34,539 nucleotides of DNA from Desulfobacterales bacterium (GCA_030616475.1 JAUWXF010000022.1:1-34539), one strand, 5' to 3'; positions 22,491 to 31,762 are shown, counted from the stretch's first letter. Notes: generated by a model from the sequence alone, not told the origin. A program made the numbers and translations.

Positions 22491-24610
22491 CTTCGTAGCT
22501 CTCGTTCCGCCTGTACCATGAGTTCCGAGAACGCGTGCACTACATTGGGATCGAACTGACGGCCGGCGCCGTCCTTGATAAAGCTTGCGGCACGCTCGCG
22601 CTCCCATCCCGCCCGGTAGGGCCGATCGGAAATCAGGGCGTCGAACACATCGGCAACGGCAAGGATTCGGGCTCCAAGGCAAATGGTCTCTCCGGCAAGA
22701 CCGCCGGGGTACCCTTTGCCATTGAACCACTCATGATGCTGAAGTACCATGGGTGTCACTCTTGCGTATGCACCGATGGGTTCGAGAATACGCGCCCCAA
22801 TGCCGGGATGTTCCTTGATAACCCGGTACTCTTCATCAGTCAACTTGCCGGGTTTGTCTAGGATACTCGCTTCGATCCCAATCTTGCCGATGTCGTGAAG
22901 GAGCCCCGCCCTGTGTACGAACTGCAGTTCTTCCTGGCTGAGTCCCATGGTTTGTCCGATTTCCAGAGCCAAGCCCGTTACGCGTTCAGAGTGACCGGCC
23001 GTCCAAGGCGATTTAGCATCAACCGTCCGTGCGAGGGCAGTCAACGTGCCCCAGTTCAATTTATCCAACTCCTCGATCAGGTGAGCATTTGACAACGCTA
23101 CAGCAACCTGACTAGCTAATTGTCTGGGCTGGGCTTGATCTTCCTCATTCATGGAAGCTGAATCAAGATACCCAACGGCGATGATTCCCGCCAACCTCTC
23201 TTTGAGAAATATGGGCAAAAGCATGAATGATTCGATGCCCGCGTTGGCCAAGGGTTCAAGGTACTGCGGGAGGTCCTTGTCCCCCTCGATAAGCAGCCGT
23301 TCCGGATTCCTGCGGAGTCTTTCAATATCCTCCGGGTCTATCTCGACGGTCTTTACCCGGCTTTTATTCGCCTGCTGGTCGCTGCGGGTATAGGTGCGCG
23401 CAATATTGGTTTCATTGGACTCAATGAGCGTGACACTGACAACATCACAGGGAAGAACATCTCGCATGCGCATGAGGACGGTCTCAATGATCCTCTCCGT
23501 GTCTAAGGCTGCGAGTATCGCGTTGTCTATTTCGGCTATCGTGGTCAAGGTATTGAACTGTTTGCCAAGACGATTGGACATTGCATTGAAGGATACTGCA
23601 AGTTCTTCAAACTCGTCTCCACTCGTGACTACGATCTGGCTGTCGAAGTCTCTCGCGGCTATGCGATCAGTACCCTCTTTCAGCTTTTCAAGGGGAACAA
23701 GACTTCTTCGAATTTGTATGCTGCTGAGGAGCAGTACCATCCCTAGCGACACAAGGACGACGAGAGGAAATATCTTTTTGAAGTCGGCCAAAGGTGCGGC
23801 AGCATCACCCTTCGCTTGGCTCAGCACTACGGTCCACTTTGGGACAAAGAACCGGGCTTTGAGGAAGATGGTCCAATAACTTGCCAGATATTCCTTGTTT
23901 CCGTGTGTCCACATAAATCGACGAGGCTTGGAACCGTCGGTTTTGGTGGCCACGTGTTTCGCGAAGGTTTCCGGAAGCGAAAGTGAGCTCAATAGCACAT
24001 TGTTCAATTCATCCGGAACGCAGAGTTCAGTCATTGGCGGCAATGTGTTCATGTGGCCGATACCCCAAAGGTGGGCCATATCTATTTCTCCCAACAGGAT
24101 TCCCCGCTTCGGGTATTGTGGATCCACCGAATGCATCATGAATATCTGCGATGGCATATTGGGATGATGTCGACTCGATACAACCGTCTTGCCAACGCTG
24201 AGGTATTGTGTTTGTGCCGGGGTTGGTTCGGGCGGAGGATTGTCAATACGACCAAGAACAGGCATGTAATTGCCAGCTTCGGTGACCAAAACCAGACCCT
24301 TGAAACGCTGCCGCAGGCGTTCACCGAATCTTTCCGTCAGTGCGTGGGTGGCAGTGCCCATGCTCCCATTGAAGTCGTATGCGACAGCCCTTATCTCTCT
24401 ATCAAGAAACAGAAGCCGCTCAAAAATAGCCATGCCGATACTCTTGGCTTCCCCCTGAATTCGGCGGTGGTTTTGTTCGTTGAGCTGTTTCGTCACATGT
24501 CCGAAAGACAGGATGGCCAAGATTACGACTGGGAGAAAGGCACATAAAACGAACAGCCCGAAGATTCGACGTGCTACCTTGCTGCAAAGAAATGTTGCGT
24601 CAAATTTCAT
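22487..24610 (-). CDS. membrane-bound HAMP-GAF-HD-GYP phosphodiesterase
   Basis: A 707-residue sensor: membrane span ~16-36, a large periplasmic domain, second span ~280-300, HAMP (~300-350, RRSLVPLEKLKEGTDRIAARD), GAF (~365-500) and a C-terminal HD-GYP domain (~515-700). HD-GYP hallmarks are present: HSERV, LLHDIGKIGIE, IKEHPGIGARIL, QHHEWFNGKGYPGG and DVFDALISDRPYR. The Asp usual in the HHExxDGxGYP motif is Asn here (HHEWFNGKGYP), a variant that occurs in this family. It should hydrolyse cyclic-di-GMP in response to an external and an internal signal. The stop overlaps the next gene's start. Confidence 0.93.
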   Translation of the reverse strand: MKFDATFLCSKVARRIFGLFVLCAFLPVVILAILSFGHVTKQLNEQNHRRIQGEAKSIGMAIFERLLFLDREIRAVAYDFNGSMGTATHALTERFGERLRQRFKGLVLVTEAGNYMPVLGRIDNPPPEPTPAQTQYLSVGKTVVSSRHHPNMPSQIFMMHSVDPQYPKRGILLGEIDMAHLWGIGHMNTLPPMTELCVPDELNNVLLSSLSLPETFAKHVATKTDGSKPRRFMWTHGNKEYLASYWTIFLKARFFVPKWTVVLSQAKGDAAAPLADFKKIFPLVVLVSLGMVLLLSSIQIRRSLVPLEKLKEGTDRIAARDFDSQIVVTSGDEFEELAVSFNAMSNRLGKQFNTLTTIAEIDNAILAALDTERIIETVLMRMRDVLPCDVVSVTLIESNETNIARTYTRSDQQANKSRVKTVEIDPEDIERLRRNPERLLIEGDKDLPQYLEPLANAGIESFMLLPIFLKERLAGIIAVGYLDSASMNEEDQAQPRQLASQVAVALSNAHLIEELDKLNWGTLTALARTVDAKSPWTAGHSERVTGLALEIGQTMGLSQEELQFVHRAGLLHDIGKIGIEASILDKPGKLTDEEYRVIKEHPGIGARILEPIGAYARVTPMVLQHHEWFNGKGYPGGLAGETICLGARILAVADVFDALISDRPYRAGWERERAASFIKDGAGRQFDPNVVHAFSELMVQAERELRR

Positions 24611-24624
24611 GATAGTGAACTGTC

Positions 24625-25206
24625 CTAGAACTCTGAAGCCAACCCGACGTATCCCCCGTCATTAGCGCGGACAATGTCGTCCCGGCCCTTTGGAGAATTG
24701 AAGGGCGTCTGGCTTTCTCCGTCTTTGCCCTTGCTGTACAGATCATAGTCCGAGTTCACCGGAACCAAGAAGCGGTCCCGCCTTACCTGGTCCATTACCC
24801 CACCGCCTCCGCCATCGCCGCCTCCGCCATCGCCACCTGCAGGCACACTGGCGCCCGCGATTTTCAAGTATTCGTATGAATTCCCCCAGGGATCTTGAAG
24901 GGTTCCTCGTCCCACTTCGTCCAGGGTGTCTGGCAGGGTTCCGTTGTCCATGTCATATGCTGTGATATCCTTTTCCAGGACACGGATTTCTGCAATAGCA
25001 CGGGTTATTCGCGCTTTTTCGATGTGATTTGAGACCACAGGGATTGCGATAGCAGTCAGTGTCGCCACAATGCCGATCGAGACAAGCAGTTCGACAAGAG
25101 TAAAGCCACAGTAAAACACCCTTCGATTGATCGTACAGTACGCTGTCTGCAGGACACCAGTGCATGGGCGGATATTGCTATGCAACCCTTCATAGATCCT
25201 TCTCAT
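24625..25206 (-). CDS. GspG-like type II/IV pseudopilin
   Basis: The prepilin peptidase site G-FTLVELL (after G34) is followed by the hydrophobic helix VSIGIVATLTAIAIPVVSNHI. Downstream, DPWGNSYEYLKI, DYDLYSKGKDGE and DDIVRANDGGYVG match the major pseudopilin GspG family including its calcium-site region. The leader of ~33 residues is unusually long. A glycine/aspartate insert (GGDGGGGDGGGGG, ~residues 124-136) encoded by a short tandem repeat interrupts the region after DPWG. At 193 residues it is longer than a usual GspG (~140-150). No other gsp genes surround it except the ATPase at 26770. Confidence 0.85.
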   Translation of the reverse strand: MRRIYEGLHSNIRPCTGVLQTAYCTINRRVFYCGFTLVELLVSIGIVATLTAIAIPVVSNHIEKARITRAIAEIRVLEKDITAYDMDNGTLPDTLDEVGRGTLQDPWGNSYEYLKIAGASVPAGGDGGGGDGGGGGVMDQVRRDRFLVPVNSDYDLYSKGKDGESQTPFNSPKGRDDIVRANDGGYVGLASEF

Positions 25207-25334
25207 GATCCTTCAACGCTGAATCTCAGTATGGGAGAAGCACTGTCTCCAACCCGGCCTTGAGCCCTCTACGAACGGGCGACAATCGCCGATCTCCCGC
25301 ATTTAAAAATTCCGTGGAGCCGCTTGAGTTACGA

Positions 25335-25907
25335 CTAGTGTTTGGATTCCAACAGACCTGCATCTTTTAGGTGGATTCTTAGTTTATCTAACGATTCTGC
25401 TAAATCCTTAAATTGATCGTTATCGCGAAGTCGAATTGGAGGAATATCTTTGCCTTCAACAAGCATATCCATGCAGCTTATTATCCTAAAAAGAGGGCCG
25501 GCAATTCTGTGGGAGTATAAAAGCGAAAGTAGTCCTACAAGCAAGAGAACGAAAAACAGAACCACATATATGACCCTTTTGTTTTCATTCCATTTTCCAA
25601 GGGTCTCCAGATACGTTGTTTCTAGAATATTTCTCATGGAATCTAGTTCGTTCTTCAATCTTGTCACCTTTGCTGCTCTGCCCTTGGTGCAACCCTCTTT
25701 CTCTAAAGTGACAATGGTGTGCCTGATAGAGTAAAATGGCACAAGCGGTTTTTCTTTCGCTGCTTCAAGAACCAACTCTCCGCTACTAATCAAGAAATAG
25801 GTACAAAAAATGCTCATAATTAGTGCAGGCAATATGGTGAGAGCTATGTAGGTGCCTTGAATGGAAGGATGAATAAAATACTTTCTTCTCTTGTATCCTT
25901 TTCCCAT
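25335..25907 (-). CDS. HAMP-like two-span membrane protein
   Basis: The 190-residue protein starts MGKGYKRRKYFIHPSIQGTY, then span 1 (~residues 19-40), a periplasmic domain of ~70 residues, span 2 (VIYVVLFFVLLLVGLLSLLY) and a short cytoplasmic HAMP-like segment beginning HRIAGPLFRI. No output domain follows, so it may act by contact with another sensor. Such RRKYFI/HRIAGP proteins are frequent in Deltaproteobacteria. Start at 25907 is chosen because GGGGGAAG lies just upstream; the longer in-frame reading to 25961 lacks such a site. Confidence 0.78.
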   Translation of the reverse strand: MGKGYKRRKYFIHPSIQGTYIALTILPALIMSIFCTYFLISSGELVLEAAKEKPLVPFYSIRHTIVTLEKEGCTKGRAAKVTRLKNELDSMRNILETTYLETLGKWNENKRVIYVVLFFVLLLVGLLSLLYSHRIAGPLFRIISCMDMLVEGKDIPPIRLRDNDQFKDLAESLDKLRIHLKDAGLLESKH

Positions 25908-25961
25908 TTTGACTTCCCCCTTTAGGTGGTCACTAAACCTGATTATCGTACCTCCATCCAA

Positions 25962-26543
25962 CCCTCGCCTCCGGCCTCTTCGGCCAACAACCCGATGGTC
26001 TCACACCAACACAGTTGACATACAAACAATGACCGTTGGGATCAGTGAAGAAACATTCCGACCTACGCCGAGATGGTCAAAGTATAGTTGTTTGAATACG
26101 ACAACACTACACCGTAGCTTCTCCATAGCACGAATCATGCCCTTATCTCGCAGACCGCCAAGTTGGCGTAATTTCAAGCTGTTAGGACATCTTCGTTAAG
26201 TGTTCGCACAAGAGAATCCGGGCATTGTGTCAGGTTACTGACCCTTGGCAACCCGACTCTGTGGATACCTGAGCATATTGTCCACTCGGTGCATCGAAAG
26301 GAATAAAACCGGTTGGCTGACGAACGGAAATGGTCAAGGCCGGTTCAAAGGCCTATGAAATGGGGGTGGAGAAAAAGGGACTATGTGGGTTCCCCGTGGT
26401 AACCCTCAGCACACATCCGCGTCACCGGCGCGCTGTATGCGTGCAGCATCCACATGAGGTTTCAGCGCAATAGTGACATTATTTTGACGCCTTGGGACAA
26501 AAAATAACAAGGACCTTCTCTGCAACGCTCCGTATGTCAAGTT
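25962..26543. other. long intergenic region, partly structured
   Basis: No convincing gene is seen in this stretch between divergent signalling genes. From ~26211 to ~26490 there are several local inverted repeats: AACCGG ... CCGGTT (26307-26348) enclosing TGAC ... GTCA; GGGTT ... AACCC (26388-26407) flanked by TGTG ... CACA; and TCCAC ... GTGGA (26280 to ~26371). This could be a leader or ncRNA, or a decayed group II intron domain. No reverse transcriptase and no domain V were found, and no riboswitch class I know was matched. Confidence 0.35.
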
Positions 26544-26607
26544 ATAAAATCGCTTCGCGATTTTATGTAACGCGGCTTCGCCGCTCAAAAAAAGGAAATT
26601 CCTATAC
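26544..26607 (-). repeat. two-hairpin palindrome family, full copy, minus orientation
   Basis: Read on the minus strand, GTATAGGAATTTCC, T-run, GCGGC-GAA-GCCGC, then ATAAAATCGC-GAA-GCGATTTTAT. It lies ~160 bases upstream of the ATPase gene at 26770. Confidence 0.87.
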
Positions 26608-26769
26608 AAATACAATCAAGTTCAACCTTTCCCCACGCCTTCTAAAGCACGTGCTTGTAAGAGTAAAGCTTCGATGGTTGCCCTTCGAATCTGGTATGAA
26701 TATTGCTTTACCCCACATAGGGATACTACATAATCTTCGCTCTTCCTAAAGGATCTGGATCGTTTTACT

Positions 26770-29457
26770 ATGGATAAGAACCAAAAAAACACGGAACCTC
26801 CTGATTCAAAGAAAGCCGCAGAGGATGGACCTCCGTTAAGAATCGGTGAACTGTTAATCAAAGAAGGACTCCTGAAAGAGGAGGATGTCGAGAAAGCACT
26901 TTCCATTCAAAAGCAGGAAGCAGAAATACGAACACTCCCCTTGGGCCAGATTCTTGTCAAAATGGGGGCGTTATCAGAATCTTACCTGGAAGACGTCCTC
27001 AACCATCCTGATCTAAGAAAAAATATAGGTACATCAGCCGTGGAGAAAGGGCTGATTAGTAAGAGCCAATTGGAATCCTGTTTAAAAAAGAAACAACCGC
27101 ATCAGCTTATCGGCGAGGTGCTTATAGAGGAGGGGTTAGTTCACCCTGACGACTTAGGGATACTCTTAAAGGAACAGATCAACGCTCCAATGTTTGGAGA
27201 GCTGGCGGTAAGACTAAGATTGATCAGTGAAAAGGATTTTGAGGGCGCTCTGAGAATTCAAAAATCCTATCGTGCATTAGGTGAAATTCTTTGCGATTTA
27301 AACCTCGTCACCCCCCTTGACCTAAACTATGTTCTAAACAAGTATAATAAACAGATGGAGATCGGTGAGATTCTTTTAACGCTGGGCTACATAAACAAGG
27401 AACAACTCAATGTCGCCCGTCAGGAACAGAACTACAGCACAGACTCTCTGGGGGACATACTGATACGAAAAAAGTTCGTCACTCAGCAACAGCTCTTATC
27501 GGCTCTGGCTAGACAGCACAATATCCCTTTTAAGAGCCTGGAAGGATTCGCGTACAGTGAACGGGGAAAAGATGCCTGTGCCCGTATTATCAGCCAAAAA
27601 TATGCTGAAAAGCACCTCATTCTGCCAATCTCATTAGAAGGTAACAATCTGACCCTGGCCATGTTTAAACCGGAATATATGCAAGCCGTATACGAGTTAA
27701 AGGCTATGTACAGTCATTTTAATATATCGTGCATACTCACCACAGAAGAAAAATTTGAGGAACTTTTTTCGTTCCTTTACAGCAAGTACCTCAGTGGTAC
27801 GACGTCGACGTCATCGTATGAAGAGGAAATAGACACACATGAAGCTGAAGTCGATTTCATGGAGCTTAACCTTGAAGAAGAGATTCGAGGAAGGGATGGA
27901 GAGGGATCTGATTACGGGGCTCTGGATATCGAAGCTGAAGAGGTGGTGAACTTTATCATCAAATACGGCATCATAAATGGCGCAAGCGATATTCATATTG
28001 AGCAGGATAGGAAGGGAGTAAAACTTCGTTATCGATTAGACGGTGTTCTGCGCGAGGCGAACATAGGATGGTTGAAACAGAAACTCCGAGAAAAGGTCGC
28101 TGGTGTTGTTTCCCGCATCAAGATCATGTCAAACCTTGATATTGCTGAAAAACGACTACCGCAAGACGGCGTTTTCCGAATAAACTATTACGATAAAGAA
28201 AAAGAGGAGAAAGTCGACCTTGATTTCAGGGTCGCCATATGCCGTGCTATTGTAGGAGAAAATGTAACGATTCGAATCCTCGACCCCCGCAAGGCCAACG
28301 TTGGCCTTGAAAATTTGAACCATTCCCCTCATGTTCTGGTACCGTTTAAGACACTCCTTAAAAGCTCTGCTGGGATGGTCTTGGTGTGTGGGCCTACAGG
28401 AAGCGGGAAGTCTTCAACGCTGTATGCTGCTCTGCAATACATATATAATCCGGGTATAAAAATCATAACCGCGGAAGATCCCATCGAATATGGCTTCCCC
28501 GGTATCATGCAAACCCAGATACTCCCCAAGATCAATCTCACCTTTTCAAGGCTCTTACGGTCCTTTCTCAGGCTTGACCCTGATGTGATACTCGTGGGCG
28601 AGATGCGTGATGAGGAAACAGCAAATATCGGCTTTGACGCCGCTCAAACCGGACATCTTCTCCTGAGTACCCTTCATACCAATGATGCTGTAAGCTCTGT
28701 CTCACGTCTCCTCGATCTTAATGTGGAATATGGCCAGATAGCCTCCTGCCTGATGTGTGCTCTTGCCCAAAGACTGGTACGGAGAATCTGTCCTTCTTGT
28801 ATTCAAGAATATGTCCCGGGCGATGATGAGTGGGGTATGCTCTTTAAGAGATACCCAGCCCATCTGAGGTTTTACAGGGGACAGGGTTGTGAGGCATGCA
28901 ACTTTACGGGATATAAAGGGCGCACTCTCCTTTCAGAGATTTTTGTCGTAGACAGTGAAATTGCCCGTGCCTTGAATAGAGGACTCGACGAGGACGGCAT
29001 CAAAAACCTGGCGATAGAAAGCGGCATGAAGACCATGCTTGATGATGGCCTGTTAAAGCTCAAAGAGACAACCCTAACAGAAATCATCAGAATGGTGCCT
29101 CACGATATGATAAAGGCGTTTCGATTAAGGAGCCAGGCTCAGGACACGGCCGACTTTCTCATTGAGGGCATGTCGGGCGGTGGCGGACCCTCTATACAAG
29201 ACGACGCATCACAGGCCAGCGTTCATGTGTCCAATCCTGAAGCACAAAGTGCAATGATAGATCTAATGAAGGCAAAATACGAGGCCATGAAGGCTCAAAA
29301 TGGGGACACCTCCGGTACCGTGGACCCACTTCTTTTCAAAGATTTCATTACCGACAGCTTTTATCTGATCTGTGAAAAACATAGATGTAAAAGTGTGACA
29401 TTTAATATTGAAAACAAGGGAGGGAATACCCAGATTTCAGCTATCCCGAAGCCGTAG
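26770..29457 (+). CDS. GspE/PilB-type secretion ATPase with repeated MshEN domains
   Basis: An assembly ATPase of the GspE/PilB family. Residues ~23-250 hold about eight successive ~25-28-residue units of the form (R/x)(L/I)G-x2-L-x3-G/L-L-x5-L-x3-L-x2-Q, i.e. MshEN half-motifs, which in known proteins bind cyclic-di-GMP; two per domain is usual. Then come a T2SSE_N-like beta domain, Walker A GPTGSGKSS (541-549), Asp box TAEDPIEYG, Walker B VILVGEMRDEE (~607), His box LSTLHTND and a zinc site (CPSC near 674; CEAC). A C-terminal extension of ~100 residues follows. The protein has 895 residues against ~560 in typical members. It heads a run with the MinD-like and HDOD genes. Confidence 0.95.
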   Translation: MDKNQKNTEPPDSKKAAEDGPPLRIGELLIKEGLLKEEDVEKALSIQKQEAEIRTLPLGQILVKMGALSESYLEDVLNHPDLRKNIGTSAVEKGLISKSQLESCLKKKQPHQLIGEVLIEEGLVHPDDLGILLKEQINAPMFGELAVRLRLISEKDFEGALRIQKSYRALGEILCDLNLVTPLDLNYVLNKYNKQMEIGEILLTLGYINKEQLNVARQEQNYSTDSLGDILIRKKFVTQQQLLSALARQHNIPFKSLEGFAYSERGKDACARIISQKYAEKHLILPISLEGNNLTLAMFKPEYMQAVYELKAMYSHFNISCILTTEEKFEELFSFLYSKYLSGTTSTSSYEEEIDTHEAEVDFMELNLEEEIRGRDGEGSDYGALDIEAEEVVNFIIKYGIINGASDIHIEQDRKGVKLRYRLDGVLREANIGWLKQKLREKVAGVVSRIKIMSNLDIAEKRLPQDGVFRINYYDKEKEEKVDLDFRVAICRAIVGENVTIRILDPRKANVGLENLNHSPHVLVPFKTLLKSSAGMVLVCGPTGSGKSSTLYAALQYIYNPGIKIITAEDPIEYGFPGIMQTQILPKINLTFSRLLRSFLRLDPDVILVGEMRDEETANIGFDAAQTGHLLLSTLHTNDAVSSVSRLLDLNVEYGQIASCLMCALAQRLVRRICPSCIQEYVPGDDEWGMLFKRYPAHLRFYRGQGCEACNFTGYKGRTLLSEIFVVDSEIARALNRGLDEDGIKNLAIESGMKTMLDDGLLKLKETTLTEIIRMVPHDMIKAFRLRSQAQDTADFLIEGMSGGGGPSIQDDASQASVHVSNPEAQSAMIDLMKAKYEAMKAQNGDTSGTVDPLLFKDFITDSFYLICEKHRCKSVTFNIENKGGNTQISAIPKP

Positions 29458-29466
29458 GAGTTAATT

Positions 29467-30774
29467 TTGTCAAGAAGTCACACAACCAGAACAATTACCA
29501 TCACGAGCGGGAAAGGAGGGGTTGGAAAGACCAACATTAGTGTCAATCTGGCCCTCCACCTGGCAACATTGGGTTACCGGACATGTCTATTTGATGCGGA
29601 TCTCGGATTGGCTAACATCAATATACTATTGGGACTGAATCCTGACCATGACCTTGAAGATGTGATTTCAAACCGCCACAGTCTTGAGGATATTATCATC
29701 AGAAACTATAACCAGATCGACATTATCCCCGGAAGCTCAGGTGTGGAAAAGATGGCCAACCTTGAGGGCGTTCAAGTGGAACAACTGATCCGGTCGTTCT
29801 CCGAACTCGACGCATACGACCTCTTGCTCTTTGATACATCAGCAGGTGTTTCAAGAAACGTTATCGCCTTCTGTCTGGCTTCCTCCGAAGTTGTTCTGGT
29901 TATAACCCCCGAGCCCACCTCACTGACTGATTCCTACTCCTTGTTAAAGATACTTTCTCTCAACGGATTCAAAGGTAAAGCAAAGATCGTGGTGAACCAG
30001 TGTCAAAGTGTCTCAATTGCCAAGCTTGCCTACAATAAGTTCAAAGGGGCCGTACAGAAACATCTTGCCATGGATGTCATGCCACTTGGTATCATTATGC
30101 AAGATCAAAAAGTGCCAGAAGCAGTTGCGACACAACAAGCGCTGATACTGCTCTATCCTGAATCGAACGCTTCCAGGTGCATTAAAAATATTACGAAAAA
30201 TCTTTTGAAAATTCCGCCGGAGGACCTGGAAACTTCCAGCATGATATCATTTTGGACAAAGTGCCTCCAGCTTATGAAAAGTCCTTTATTGACTGTTTCC
30301 AAAAAAGGAAAAAAAGGAATTGAGCCTAAACAACCCACGGAGTATCTGCAGAAAAGACCGCCGCAACCGGTGCAAGAGGCAGAACAAAAAAGTGTGACAG
30401 AGGAATCGAGAGATACGGAGGAGTCAGTCCAACGTATAGAAAAAGCTTCTGAGGAACAATCTACTCAACAGGAGGTCCCTGAAAAAGAAGACCCCCGTGT
30501 CAAAACAGCCGGTCCTTCCAAACCTGGAAGCATTGCGCACGCGGAACAGGATACCCCTATGTTAATGCGCAAACTTGTTGACAGTGTCTCATCACTTTCA
30601 CAAGAACTCCAGTTGATTAGAAAAGCCATTCAGGAGCGAGGGGGAAATGGGCTTGAAGTGAACCGGTCAGTTGACCAGAGGCCTGAGGCTCTCCGGCCCA
30701 AACCAATAACCCTCGACTTTGACGCTTTTCTAAGACAGCGTGGCAAAAATGTAAGGAAAGAGGGCAATGAATAA
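29467..30774 (+). CDS. MinD/FlhG-like ATPase with long C-terminal tail
   Basis: A SIMIBI-class ATPase of the MinD/FlhG (FleN) type: deviant Walker A GKGGVGKT (15-22) with signature Lys16, switch I FDADLGLANINILLGL (~42-57), and LLFDTSAGVS as Walker B/switch II. The core ends near residue 260; the rest is a Pro/Glu/Lys-rich linker and a helix (LMRKLVDSVSSLSQELQLIRKA). The start is TTG at 29467 with AGGAG 6 bases upstream. MinD-type proteins next to secretion ATPases often position flagella or pili at a cell pole; since no flagellar gene is near, pilus positioning is the more likely role, but this is inference. It overlaps the HDOD gene by 8 bases. Confidence 0.9.
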   Translation: MSRSHTTRTITITSGKGGVGKTNISVNLALHLATLGYRTCLFDADLGLANINILLGLNPDHDLEDVISNRHSLEDIIIRNYNQIDIIPGSSGVEKMANLEGVQVEQLIRSFSELDAYDLLLFDTSAGVSRNVIAFCLASSEVVLVITPEPTSLTDSYSLLKILSLNGFKGKAKIVVNQCQSVSIAKLAYNKFKGAVQKHLAMDVMPLGIIMQDQKVPEAVATQQALILLYPESNASRCIKNITKNLLKIPPEDLETSSMISFWTKCLQLMKSPLLTVSKKGKKGIEPKQPTEYLQKRPPQPVQEAEQKSVTEESRDTEESVQRIEKASEEQSTQQEVPEKEDPRVKTAGPSKPGSIAHAEQDTPMLMRKLVDSVSSLSQELQLIRKAIQERGGNGLEVNRSVDQRPEALRPKPITLDFDAFLRQRGKNVRKEGNE

Positions 30775-31657
30775 GATCAAGAGGAATAAGAATAAGTTAG
30801 TAAAAAGAATTCAACAGATACCGACCCTTCCGATCATTTCCCAAAAAATCATGACAATAGTCGGAAACGAAAACGCCTCTTTTGAAGAGCTTGCAGGGAT
30901 TATCGAAAAAGACCAGGCATTGGCCATTAACATACTAAAAGTCGCAAATTCGGCATTTTACGGTTTCCTAAGCAGTATAAGCTCTCTTGAACACGCGTTG
31001 ATCATATTGGGTATTAATGAAGTGAAGTCCATCGTACTCGGTTTTTCTGTCCAAAGTTTCTTTTCCCACAGTGAAAGCGATGCCTTCGACCGCACAGGAT
31101 TCTGGAAACATGCGATCATTTGCAGTCAGGTTGCCAAGTTATTGGGGAGACATTATAACATGCGAAATGATGACTCCCTCTTTCTTGCTGGACTGATCCA
31201 CGATATGGGAAAGGTAGTCCTTGATGAATATTTTCATGAAGAGTTTCTGCAAATCATCGAACATCTCTGCTCGAACAATAGTACCTTCAGTGAGGCCGAA
31301 AGGGAGATACTTGGGACAACCCACTATCAAATCGCAGCAACCATCCTTAAACAGTGGAATTTCCCTGACAAGGTTATCATGCAGGTTTTATATCATCATG
31401 CGCCATGGTATGATGAAAACTATGTGACAAATTCTATCATTATATACCTTGCAAATATTTTCACAAAATTGTCAGGTTACTCATGCCATACAGATGAGAA
31501 GCAGATCGATCCCCATGCTTTTGCGAACTCATCAGAGATCGATTTTATCATCAAAAGTGGATTCGACCTTGATTACGAAACAATCAAAAACCTCACAAGC
31601 CACATCCGGGAATCTATATCAGTGGAGGGCGATAATATCATGAGACTCTTTGAATGA
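30767..31657 (+). CDS. HDOD domain protein
   Basis: This 296-residue protein is essentially one HDOD domain: QIPTLPIISQKIM, IIEKDQALAINILKVANSAFYG, SSLEHALIILGINEV, then the HD-like HDMGKVVLDEYF near residue 146, HYQIAATILKQWNFPDKVIMQVLYHH. HDOD proteins are non-enzymatic signalling relatives of HD phosphohydrolases, often linked to c-di-GMP and chemotaxis-like pathways. The HD pair is present in HDMGK, so catalytic loss is not certain. ATG at 30767, with AAGGAAAGAGG upstream, overlaps the MinD-like stop by 8 bases. It is the third gene of the ATPase / MinD / HDOD run. Confidence 0.93.
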   Translation: MNKIKRNKNKLVKRIQQIPTLPIISQKIMTIVGNENASFEELAGIIEKDQALAINILKVANSAFYGFLSSISSLEHALIILGINEVKSIVLGFSVQSFFSHSESDAFDRTGFWKHAIICSQVAKLLGRHYNMRNDDSLFLAGLIHDMGKVVLDEYFHEEFLQIIEHLCSNNSTFSEAEREILGTTHYQIAATILKQWNFPDKVIMQVLYHHAPWYDENYVTNSIIIYLANIFTKLSGYSCHTDEKQIDPHAFANSSEIDFIIKSGFDLDYETIKNLTSHIRESISVEGDNIMRLFE

Positions 31658-31762
31658 CCACCCGATCGATTTGTGAATTCCACGATATCGTATCCACGAT
31701 CTTACTATTCCATATGATCTGCAGCAGTTGAAAGCCCTTCCTGTATCTTCTCAATAACCTGA

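Noticed and set aside
22491-22730. N-terminal extension of the small membrane protein
   Set aside because: The extension lies inside the HD-GYP gene in another frame; the ATG at 22490 overlapping the HD-GYP stop is a far better start.
25891-26199. 102-codon plus-strand ORF and a minus-strand frame giving MRAMEKLRCSVVVFKQLYF
   Set aside because: Neither has a ribosome-binding site or recognised family, and composition is atypical; treated as non-coding.
26211-26490. GEMM-I cyclic-di-GMP riboswitch
   Set aside because: The conserved GGCAAACC, GAAA and GACGCAAAGCC elements are missing, so only an undefined structured region is reported.
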